Assembly (NCBI GenBank): GCA_006212045.1
Contig: PZPK01000006.1
Span: 62,001-126,000, forward strand
Length of the DNA: 64,000 bases
Source: Oleiphilus sp.
Lineage (GTDB): Bacteria > Pseudomonadota > Gammaproteobacteria > Pseudomonadales > Oleiphilaceae
Direction: 5' to 3'
The position numbers and the translations under genes are program-made. Position 1 is the stretch's first letter. Each line of letters starts with the position of its first letter. This document shows positions 57,411-64,000 of this stretch, in pieces. The notes below the pieces were generated by a model. It saw only the letters and a program-made list of their open reading frames with translations, searched no databases and was not told where the DNA came from.

Positions 57411-58715
57411 TTAACTAAAATGCTCTGCTCTGATCCTGACCACGCTGCCTTTGATTTCCGGCAATGCTTCAATGCGTTCGATGGCCTGATTGATACGCTT
57501 TTCCTGCACAACATGCGTCATCATAACCAACGGAATAAAGTCACCTGCGCGCTCCTGTTCCTTCTGTATGACGGACTCGATATTGATTTCCATTTCACTC
57601 ATGATGGATGACACCTTGGCCAGCACGCCCGGGTGATCCTCCGCCGACATACGCAGGTAGTAGGCCGAATCAATTTCCTCAATTGGAAGCACCTGGAGGG
57701 CTTCCAGTGCTTGCTGGGCAAACCCAAGATAGGGAACCCGGCAAGCCTGCTGTGCATTAAAAATTCTCGCCACATCGACCAGGTCCGAGATGACCGCCGA
57801 AGCCGTAGCCTCAGAACCCGCACCCGCTCCGTAGTACAAAGTCTGACCCACAGCATCACCATCCACCTGAATGGCGTTCATGACACCATCCACTTTCGCG
57901 ATTAACTGCTCCTCGGGTATCAGGGTTGGATGCACACGCAATTCAACGCCATTGGCATGTTTGCGGGTGATACCCAGATGTTTGATCCGGTATCCCAACT
58001 CTTCCGCATTATGCACATCTTCAAGCGTCAGTTTGCTGATCCCTTCAGTATAAGCCTGTTCAAACTGCAGCGGCACGCCAAAAGCCGCCGATGCCAGAAT
58101 AGTCAGCTTATGTGCTGCATCAATTCCTTCTACGTCAAAGGTCGGATCTGCCTCGGCATAACCCAAGTCCTGCGCCTCTGCCAGCACGTCCTCGAAGGTC
58201 CGGCCTTTGTCTCTCATTTCGGTGAGGATAAAGTTTCCTGTCCCATTGATGATTCCGGCCAGAGACTGAATATCGTTAGCTGCCAGGCCTTCTCGAATCG
58301 CTTTAATGACAGGTATCCCGCCAGCGACACCCGCTTCGTAAGCCAAAACCACGTCGTGTTTTTCAGCCAACGCGAAGAGCTCATTTCCGTGCTCGGCGAT
58401 CAGCGCCTTGTTGGCAGTCACAACATGTTTGCCATGTGTGATCGCTTCAATGACAAGCTCTTTCGCAAGATCGCAGCCACCAATAAGTTCAACAACAACA
58501 TCTAAACCGGGATCACGTGTCAGGGCAGGCAGGTCTGTTGAGAATTCTATGCCACTCATGTCCACTCCGTCTTTCAGACGGCGAGAGGCAACCTTTACGA
58601 CTTTCAGCTCACATCCGGCACGTGCGCTTATCATTGCCTGGTTGCGCTTCAAGACGCCAATCACACCGCTCGCAACCGTACCTAACCCGCATATGCCAAT
58701 CTTAAGAGGCTTCAA
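57411..58715 (-). CDS. hom: Homoserine dehydrogenase
   Basis: Hom reduces aspartate semialdehyde to homoserine. The 434-residue monofunctional enzyme has the NAD(P) loop ICGLGTVASGVIGVLKRN (8-25), VVELIGG, VTANKALIAEHG, the central domain with INGTGNFILTEM and EADPTFDVEGIDAAHKLTIL, and a C-terminal ACT domain (about 350-430) for threonine feedback. The TTG start at 58715 has GAGGAG 6 bases upstream, so it is well supported. It is first in hom-thrC. Confidence 0.97.
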   Translation of the reverse strand: MKPLKIGICGLGTVASGVIGVLKRNQAMISARAGCELKVVKVASRRLKDGVDMSGIEFSTDLPALTRDPGLDVVVELIGGCDLAKELVIEAITHGKHVVTANKALIAEHGNELFALAEKHDVVLAYEAGVAGGIPVIKAIREGLAANDIQSLAGIINGTGNFILTEMRDKGRTFEDVLAEAQDLGYAEADPTFDVEGIDAAHKLTILASAAFGVPLQFEQAYTEGISKLTLEDVHNAEELGYRIKHLGITRKHANGVELRVHPTLIPEEQLIAKVDGVMNAIQVDGDAVGQTLYYGAGAGSEATASAVISDLVDVARIFNAQQACRVPYLGFAQQALEALQVLPIEEIDSAYYLRMSAEDHPGVLAKVSSIMSEMEINIESVIQKEQERAGDFIPLVMMTHVVQEKRINQAIERIEALPEIKGSVVRIRAEHFS

Positions 58716-59115
58716 TTCTTACTCCTCACTTCCAAATCAAGGGCTTCGCTTCAATTGACGACGATTCATTCGCCGCCACTGCCGCCCTGGCCAAATCAAG
58801 CGGCATAGTATACCTATTACTGGCGCTAAAAAAATGATCAGCAGCGCCATTTGGCAATTCACACACATTTATACAGAAATCGTAACGGAGGAAAAACACG
58901 AGTGTGCCTGAGCACATAAAGCAGACGATGAATGCGGAAAAGAAATTGATCTCAAGCTTACTGGCCGATGGACGTACAGCGCGATGCACGCCATATCATA
59001 AGGTCGCTCGCATTCCAAAAACAAGAACGGAGCTACAAGGAAAAACAGTGAAACTGTCATAGACCCCTAACGCCACCCGAAGAGTAGGCGTCAGGCATCA
59101 AAATTATACTGGAGT
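58716..59115. other. 400-base intergenic region with no recognised gene
   Basis: The stretch between dsbC and hom should hold the hom-thrC promoter. An open frame of 87 codons (58726-58989, minus) begins with GTG, lacks a ribosome site and resembles nothing known. No threonine-rich leader peptide or attenuator was recognised. Confidence 0.5.
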
Positions 59116-59835
59116 CTAGAGAATCCCCAAACCCTTGGCGAGCTGATCGGCGGGAACATACCCGGGTACCAAAGTACCATCTTCCAGCACAATTGCCGGC
59201 GTCCCTGAAATGCCAATGGCTACGCCAAGATTGTATTGATCCGCCACCGGGTTATCACAGGTCTTCTGGGGAATATCCTTGCCCGCCTTGGCATCAGTGA
59301 TTGCCTGCAGACGGTCGTCTGCGCACCATGCTGACACAATTTTGTCGTAGGATGGGCTACCGATACCTGCCCGGGGATAGGCCACGTAACTGACCTCTAT
59401 GCCCAACTCGTTCATTCTGGGCACCTCAAGATGCAGTTTACGACAGTATCCACAGTCAATATCTGTAAATATGGTGACCGCCGCCTTCTTGTCCTTTGCA
59501 GGAAACACAATGCGCTCCTCCTGCTTCACGTCAGCCAACATCTGTGCCCGAGCGACACCTTTTCTCTGCTCGCTCAAATTAACGACCGTTCCACCTTTGG
59601 TGCTGAACAATTGTCCTGCGAGAAAATAGGATGCATCCTCGTTTGTGAATATGATGTCGGAATTATTTGAAACGACCCGATACAGGCCTTTCAGCTCGCT
59701 TTCTTCTACCGACTTGATTTCTAGTCCGGGAACCAACTCGACCAAGCGCTCTTCAATAGCTTTCTGGTCAGCCTTTGCTATAACAGACATGGCAGACAAA
59801 AAAGCCACCAGCATTAATTTTATCAACGTTTGCAT
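59116..59835 (-). CDS. dsbC: Thiol:disulfide interchange protein DsbC
   Basis: DsbC is a periplasmic disulfide isomerase kept reduced by DsbD. The 239-residue protein has a signal peptide (1-22, ending AKA), the dimerisation domain (about 23-80), and a thioredoxin-like domain with the CGYC active site at 128-131 and the cis-proline loop GISGTPAIVLEDG. A second cysteine pair (in SAWCADD and KTCDNP) is also present, as in E. coli DsbC. It lies between xerD and hom, as in Pseudomonas. Confidence 0.96.
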   Translation of the reverse strand: MQTLIKLMLVAFLSAMSVIAKADQKAIEERLVELVPGLEIKSVEESELKGLYRVVSNNSDIIFTNEDASYFLAGQLFSTKGGTVVNLSEQRKGVARAQMLADVKQEERIVFPAKDKKAAVTIFTDIDCGYCRKLHLEVPRMNELGIEVSYVAYPRAGIGSPSYDKIVSAWCADDRLQAITDAKAGKDIPQKTCDNPVADQYNLGVAIGISGTPAIVLEDGTLVPGYVPADQLAKGLGIL

Positions 59836-60043
59836 TACACCCTCATGGTCAGCGACAGATCAAGTTGTATTTTTGCCCTCAAGCATGACTGTTGTGTGAC
59901 GCCATGCACTTCAGGAAACGACGAGTCTCCACCAATTGCGGAAACCATGTCAAGTTCAGACACGCTAATTCTTATATAGTTCTGCTGCAAGCGTGAACCA
60001 CGCATTTTGATGCACTCTTCAGATTTTGAGGGTAACTTGGGGC

Positions 60044-60937
60044 TCAGGCACGCGGATGATACTGACCGTGAAGATCCTTCAGTCGCTGCCGCGCAACATG
60101 GGTGTAGATTTGTGTCGTCGACAAATTGCTGTGCCCCAACAGCATCTGCACAACACGCAGGTCAGCACCATGATTCAACAAGTGCGTGGCGAATGCGTGG
60201 CGCAATGTGTGTGGAGAAACGGGAGACGAAACGCCTACCTGCAAGACGTATTTTTTAACACGGTGCCAGAAGGTCTGTCGGGTCATCATCCTGCCCCGCT
60301 TGCTGGGAAACAAGGCGGAACAGCTACCACCTGGATCAAGTACCGGCCTGGCCATCGCCAGAAACTGCTCCAAATAATCCAGCGTATATTCACCCACAGG
60401 CACTACCCGCTCCTTGCCACCTTTACCGTCCAATCGCACCAGCCCCTGCGCGATACTCAACTGTCCCAGCTGCAACCCGACCAGCTCGGAAACCCGAAGC
60501 CCCGAACCATACATCAGCTCAAGCATCACTTTATCCCGCATTTCGACGGGATCCTCCGTATCAGGTGCGGCGAGCAATGCCTCCACCTGCTTTTCAGTCA
60601 GTATCGATGGAAGCTTTCGGGGGAGTCTCGGGTTATCAAGATTGATACTCGGATCGCGTTCCAATAAATCCTGCCGAACGGCAAACCTGTAAAAACGACG
60701 CAAACTGGACAACATACGAGCTGTAGAGGACGGTTTTGCACCCTGCCCCGCTCTGAAAGCAAGATAGTCGAGTAAGTGATGTCGCTGAACCTGAAGAAGC
60801 TCGCACGAAATCTGTGCATCCAGCCAGCGACCAAACTGCTTCAGATCATTGCGGTAGGAGGCCAGAGTGTTATCACTCAAGCCATTCTCCAACCACAATG
60901 TTTCCAGAAAACGCTCTACTGCCTGCTCAGATGTCAA
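60044..60937 (-). CDS. xerD: Site-specific tyrosine recombinase XerD
   Basis: XerD with XerC resolves chromosome dimers at dif under FtsK control. The 297-residue protein has the SAM-like N-terminal domain (1-95) and catalytic domain with R148 (YGSGLRVSEL), K172 (GKGGKERVVP), H243-R246 (SPHTLRHAFATHLL), H269 (LLGHSNLSTTQ) and nucleophile Y278 (IYTHV), each within one residue of E. coli numbering. The TTG start at 60937 was chosen because GGAG lies 8 bases upstream and it gives the standard length; a longer frame would run into the rplS terminator. Followed by dsbC. Confidence 0.95.
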   Translation of the reverse strand: MTSEQAVERFLETLWLENGLSDNTLASYRNDLKQFGRWLDAQISCELLQVQRHHLLDYLAFRAGQGAKPSSTARMLSSLRRFYRFAVRQDLLERDPSINLDNPRLPRKLPSILTEKQVEALLAAPDTEDPVEMRDKVMLELMYGSGLRVSELVGLQLGQLSIAQGLVRLDGKGGKERVVPVGEYTLDYLEQFLAMARPVLDPGGSCSALFPSKRGRMMTRQTFWHRVKKYVLQVGVSSPVSPHTLRHAFATHLLNHGADLRVVQMLLGHSNLSTTQIYTHVARQRLKDLHGQYHPRA

Positions 60938-60956
60938 TATTGGCACTCCAAAACGC

Positions 60957-60989
60957 AAAAAAGGCAAATCACCGGAATGATTTGCCTTT
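60957..60989 (-). terminator. Terminator of the rpsP-rimM-trmD-rplS operon
   Basis: A perfect 12-base-pair stem AAAGGCAAATCA/TGATTTGCCTTT with a CCGGAA loop is followed on the minus strand by TTTTTTGCGTTTT. It lies about 20 bases past the rplS stop and just before the xerD start. Confidence 0.92.
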
Positions 60990-61009
60990 CACTTTCGAAA
61001 CCGCTGAAA

Positions 61010-61366
61010 CTAGTTCAACTTTTCCTTGATACGTGCAGCCTTACCACTCAGCTCTCTCAGGTAGTACAGCTTGGCCTGTCGGACATCGCCACGACGCTTG
61101 ACAGTAATACTGTCAACGAGCTTGCTGAATGTCTGGAAGGTACGCTCTACGCCCACGCCGTAAGAAATCTTTCTTACTGTAAAGGCCGAGTTCAATCCTC
61201 GATTGCGCTTCGCAATAACAACCCCTTCATAGGCCTGAAGGCGCTCTCGGTTTCCTTCTTTTACTTTCACCTGGACGACAACTGTATCCCCAGGGCCGAA
61301 TTCAGGCACTTCAGCTGTCATTTGCTCAGCTTCCAAGGCGCTGATGATGTTGTTCTTGCTAGTCAT
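61010..61366 (-). CDS. rplS: Ribosomal protein bL19
   Basis: bL19 lies at the 30S-50S interface. The 118-residue protein has the family segments [40 protein letters not shown] and [16 protein letters not shown], ending in the basic [10 protein letters not shown]. The ATG at 61366 has GGAG 6 bases upstream. It is last in the rpsP-rimM-trmD-rplS operon and is followed by a strong terminator. Confidence 0.98.
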   Translation of the reverse strand: MTSKNNIISALEAEQMTAEVPEFGPGDTVVVQVKVKEGNRERLQAYEGVVIAKRNRGLNSAFTVRKISYGVGVERTFQTFSKLVDSITVKRRGDVRQAKLYYLRELSGKAARIKEKLN

Positions 61367-61410
61367 TTTACACTCCAAAAATTGAGCAGATCAGGTTTTC
61401 TCAACCTTAC

Positions 61411-62163
61411 CTACCTATTTGCCTCATTAATAAACTCTTGCAAAAGCCCTTGTTGCTCAGGACTAAGCTTGATCTTTTTCAACAGGTCCGGCCTTCTTTG
61501 CCATGTCCGACCTAGCGCCTGCTTTTCTCTCCACGCTTCTATCGCCGAATGGTTTCCCGACAACAGTACATCCGGAACCTGCATGCCCCGGTATACTTCC
61601 GGGCGCGTGTAATGGGGACAGTCCAGCACCCCATGGACAAACGAATCTTTTTGCGCCGAATCCTCGTGCCCCAGCACATCAGGCACCAACCTCGAGACCG
61701 CATCAACAACCGCCATTGCAGCTATTTCTCCGCCACTCAGAACGAAGTCACCGAGAGAAATCTCCTCGTCGACCTCTGTTTGAAGCAGACGTTCATCGAC
61801 CCCTTCGTAACGACCCGCGATCAAAATCACTTTCTTCTGACCGGCCAACCGTTGCGCAACCGCGTGATCAAAGGCCTTTCCCTGCGGGGAAAGGTAGACC
61901 ACAGTTGCGGGGCCTCCGGACTCAGCTTCAGCGGCCTGCTTTGCAGCCTGTATCGCATCCTGTAAGGGCTGCACTTTCATCAGCATCCCGGGGCCACCCC
62001 CGTAGGGACGGTCGTCCACCGTGCGATGCCGATCCGAGGTAAATTCCCTCGGATTCCAATACTTTATTCGGACCAAACCGTTTTTGACAGCCCGACCTAC
62101 AACACCGTGCTCCTCAATGCTTTCAAACATTTCAGGAAACAAGGTCACCAGACCAAACCACAT
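61411..62163 (-). CDS. trmD: tRNA (guanine37-N1)-methyltransferase TrmD
   Basis: TrmD methylates G37 in tRNAs to prevent frameshifting. The 250-residue SPOUT enzyme has the opening [41 protein letters not shown]-type strand ([13 protein letters not shown]), the knot segment [20 protein letters not shown] and [15 protein letters not shown]. Position between rimM and rplS is standard. Confidence 0.98.
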   Translation of the reverse strand: MWFGLVTLFPEMFESIEEHGVVGRAVKNGLVRIKYWNPREFTSDRHRTVDDRPYGGGPGMLMKVQPLQDAIQAAKQAAEAESGGPATVVYLSPQGKAFDHAVAQRLAGQKKVILIAGRYEGVDERLLQTEVDEEISLGDFVLSGGEIAAMAVVDAVSRLVPDVLGHEDSAQKDSFVHGVLDCPHYTRPEVYRGMQVPDVLLSGNHSAIEAWREKQALGRTWQRRPDLLKKIKLSPEQQGLLQEFINEANR

Positions 62164-62175
62164 AACGCCGGCGCT

Positions 62176-62712
62176 CTAAAAATCCGGATCCCAATCCACT
62201 ATCACGGATCGATTATCCGGATCGATACTTTTTACCACCTGGGCTTCCAGATAAGGAATCAAGCGTTCCTTACCATCCAGACTCCCCTGGCAGGCTCTAA
62301 CGACCATCACGTCGTTCGCACCCGTTTCCATCATCCTGGAAATCTGGCCCAATAATTGGCCCGACTCGGTGGACACTTTCATCCCAACCAACTGGTGCCA
62401 GTAGTACTCGCCCTCTTCCAGCTCCGGTAGCTCGCTGGTAGCCACGGCAATCAGCACATTGCCCAATTGCCTGGCTTTTTCACGGTCATCCAAGCCGACT
62501 ATCTTGGCCACCAAACCGTTACTGTGAGGCTTGCACTCGCTTACCTCTACTTTTCTGGATGTATTGCCTTGCTGCAAGAACCATTCGCGATAATGACAAA
62601 GGTTCTCTTTGGGACGCGTATAGGAAAGCACCTTTACCCATCCCTTCACGCCGTATACCGACGTTATCTTACCCATTACCGTTACATTATCTACGTCAGT
62701 CATGGGCTGCAT
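62176..62712 (-). CDS. rimM: Ribosome maturation factor RimM
   Basis: RimM assists 30S head assembly around bS19. The 178-residue protein has the N-terminal barrel (VTVMGKITSVYGVKGWVKVLS) and the C-terminal PRC barrel (about 100-178, YYWHQLVGMKVSTESG and LIPYLEAQVVKSIDPDN). The start could be 62712 or the ATG at 62703. It lies 37 bases after rpsP. Confidence 0.97.
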   Translation of the reverse strand: MQPMTDVDNVTVMGKITSVYGVKGWVKVLSYTRPKENLCHYREWFLQQGNTSRKVEVSECKPHSNGLVAKIVGLDDREKARQLGNVLIAVATSELPELEEGEYYWHQLVGMKVSTESGQLLGQISRMMETGANDVMVVRACQGSLDGKERLIPYLEAQVVKSIDPDNRSVIVDWDPDF

Positions 62713-62749
62713 TAACTTTTGCTGTTTGAACGCTACGGAAAAAGTTCAA

Positions 62750-62998
62750 TTAAGCAGCTGCAGTGGCTTCTTTCAACAAACCTTTGACGCGATCAGAGGT
62801 TTTGGCACCTTGGCCCACCCAGTATTCGATACGGTCAGAATCCACACGCAGACGCTCTTCCTGGCCACGCGCCAATGGGTTAAAGAAACCGACGCGCTCA
62901 ATATACCGGCCATCGCGAGCTGAGCGGCTATCTGCAACTGTCAAATGATAAAAAGGACGCTTTTTAGAGCCGCCTCGAGATAAACGGATAGTTACCAT
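62750..62998 (-). CDS. rpsP: Ribosomal protein bS16
   Basis: bS16 stabilises the 30S body. The 82-residue protein has the family opening [20 protein letters not shown], the segment [19 protein letters not shown] and VKGLLKEA near the end. It is first in the rpsP-rimM-trmD-rplS operon. Confidence 0.98.
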   Translation of the reverse strand: MVTIRLSRGGSKKRPFYHLTVADSRSARDGRYIERVGFFNPLARGQEERLRVDSDRIEYWVGQGAKTSDRVKGLLKEATAAA

Positions 62999-63082
62999 AT
63001 TCGTGAATACATCCTGAAAAAATGTTAGTAAAAATTATCTAAACACCCGCAAAAGTCATGCAAGGCGCTCGAAAGGGCGCAT

Positions 63083-63111
63083 ATTCTAGAGTATTGGAAA
63101 GCATTTTTGAA
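63083..63111 (-). promoter_or_regulatory. Probable promoter of the rpsP operon
   Basis: On the minus strand TTCAAA (63111-63106) and TAGAAT (63088-63083) are 17 bases apart, about 85 bases before the rpsP ATG. The two boxes match 4/6 and 5/6 of the sigma-70 consensus. Confidence 0.5.
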
Positions 63112-63151
63112 CACTCTTTTTCGCTTTTTTACTCAGACTGCGCAGAAAGCC

Positions 63152-64000
63152 CTACATTCGGCCGAAAGGACCTCCACCGCCCGGAGGCATCATACCTTTC
63201 ATTCCCCGCATCATATTGGCCATTCCGCCCTTTTGGCTGAACTTCTTCATCATCTTCTGCATTTGCTTGTGTTGCTTGAGCAAGCGGTTAATGTCCTGTA
63301 TCTGGGTCCCGGAACCCGAAGCAATCCTGCGCTTTCTGGAATTATTGATGGAATCCGGGTAGCGCCTTTCATTTGGCGTCATTGAACAAATGATAGCTTC
63401 CATCTGCCCCAGTGATTTATCGTTCACCTGCTGCTGGGCCGCCTGCGCCATCTGCCCCATGCCCGGCAACTTGTCCAACAACCCAGCGACCCCGCCCATA
63501 TTTTTCATCTGAAGCAACTGGTCACGGAAGTCTTCCAAATCAAATTTCTTTCCCTTTTTGATTTTGCGTGTGAGCTTGTCAGCCTTTGATTTATCGAGCT
63601 TACGCTCGGCTTCTTCAATCAGACTGAGGACATCACCCATCCCCAGAATACGCGAAGCTACACGATCCGGATGAAATGGCTCTAGCGCATCAGTCTTCTC
63701 GCCGACCCCCAGGAACTTGATGGGCTTGCCGGTAATGGTTCTGACCGAAAGCGCAGCCCCCCCCCGTGCATCACCATCTGTTTTGGTCAGGACAACACCG
63801 GACAGCGGTAACGCGTCATTGAATGCTTTGGCGGTGTTTGCCGCATCCTGCCCAGTCATCGAGTCCACCACAAACAGGGTTTCGACCGGATCAATGGCTG
63901 CATGCAACTGTGCAATTTCTGCCATCATGTCCTGATCAATCGCCAGTCGGCCCGCAGTATCCACGATGAGGACGTCACAAAATTTCAGGCGCGCTTCTGC
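63152..64000 (-). CDS. ffh: Signal recognition particle protein Ffh (5' part off the window)
   Basis: Ffh binds 4.5S RNA and signal peptides and, with FtsY, targets membrane proteins. The visible 282 codons cover part of the G domain (VDTAGRLAIDQDMMAEIAQL, VLTKTDGDARGGAALSV, GKPIKFLGVGEKTDALEPF and the closing loop) and the methionine-rich M domain (from about 63660 down, ending KGMMPPGGGGPFGRM). The frame is open through base 64000, so the N-terminal and first GTPase motifs lie outside. It is upstream of rpsP, as usual. Confidence 0.98.
   Translation of the reverse strand, partial: AEARLKFCDVLIVDTAGRLAIDQDMMAEIAQLHAAIDPVETLFVVDSMTGQDAANTAKAFNDALPLSGVVLTKTDGDARGGAALSVRTITGKPIKFLGVGEKTDALEPFHPDRVASRILGMGDVLSLIEEAERKLDKSKADKLTRKIKKGKKFDLEDFRDQLLQMKNMGGVAGLLDKLPGMGQMAQAAQQQVNDKSLGQMEAIICSMTPNERRYPDSINNSRKRRIASGSGTQIQDINRLLKQHKQMQKMMKKFSQKGGMANMMRGMKGMMPPGGGGPFGRM

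Noticed and set aside
58726-58989. An 87-codon minus-strand gene between dsbC and hom
   Set aside because: It has a GTG start, no ribosome site and no recognisable motif.
58716-59115. Threonine attenuator or riboswitch before hom
   Set aside because: No leader peptide rich in Thr/Ile codons and no recognisable aptamer or terminator pair could be seen.

Overview
The window is a chromosomal segment of a polar-flagellated gammaproteobacterium. The evidence is gene order: a FleQ/FleS/FleR three-tier flagellar hierarchy, then blocks arranged as in Pseudomonas and marine Pseudomonadales/Oceanospirillales relatives (purM-purN against DUF2066-pgsA-like-hda; nadC/DUF1631/ampD; lptFG/pepA-holC-valS; ffh-rpsP-rimM-trmD-rplS, then xerD-dsbC-hom-thrC-recJ). 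A genus cannot be fixed from the sequence. The acyl desaturase/reductase pair and the DUF6160-like exported protein resemble what is seen in marine lipid- or hydrocarbon-using genera, but that is only a hint. No rRNA, tRNA, insertion sequence, prophage or CRISPR array was seen. Non-ATG starts are common (fliL, fliM, fliO, hom, xerD, ampD, the pgsA-like gene and DUF2066).

Region 1 (1-18.7 kb, minus strand) is the flagellar core. In transcription order it runs: NTF2-like ORF, fliT-like chaperone, fleQ, fleS-fleR, fliE-fliF-fliG-fliH-fliI-fliJ, a solitary STAS protein, fliK, then fliL-M-N-O-P-Q running off the left edge. It encodes the basal-body MS ring, C ring, export gate, ATPase, hook-length control and the sigma-54 regulatory cascade. 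Clear sigma-54 (-24/-12) promoters precede fliE, fliK and fliL, and a weaker one precedes fleS. fleQ has a sigma-70 type promoter. fliC, flaG, fliD and fliS, the usual neighbours of fliT, are absent. Between fleR and fliE lies a repeat block whose minus strand forms hairpins presenting GGA motifs.

Region 2 (18.9-28 kb) is mixed: yceI with a cytochrome b561, a DnaQ exonuclease fused to a GIY-YIG nuclease, alanine dehydrogenase, a three-gene plus-strand lipid cluster (ferredoxin reductase, acyl desaturase, sterol-desaturase-family hydroxylase) preceded by a perfect inverted repeat on its promoter, and a DUF6160-like exported protein.

Region 3 (28-43 kb) is envelope and housekeeping: lptF-lptG; pepA-holC-valS; an overlapping operon panE-like/ROK kinase/azlC/azlD; ampD; DUF1631; a membrane-anchored retropepsin-like protease; nadC.

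Region 4 (43-53 kb) holds a membrane GGDEF-EAL protein with a damaged EAL site, an orphan ParA, hda, a CDP-alcohol phosphatidyltransferase, DUF2066, purM-purN, DUF3108, and an endonuclease-I-like secreted protein whose catalytic motifs look eroded.

Region 5 (53-64 kb, minus strand) holds a lipoprotein alpha/beta hydrolase, recJ, thrC, hom, dsbC, xerD, and the ribosomal/tRNA operon rpsP-rimM-trmD-rplS, with the 3' part of ffh at the right edge. No complete new multi-gene system was found. The strongest leads are the GGA-hairpin repeat block inside the flagellar cluster, the eroded EndA-like protein and the diguanylate cyclase with a degenerate EAL domain. All family assignments are from reading the translated sequence; no database search was run.
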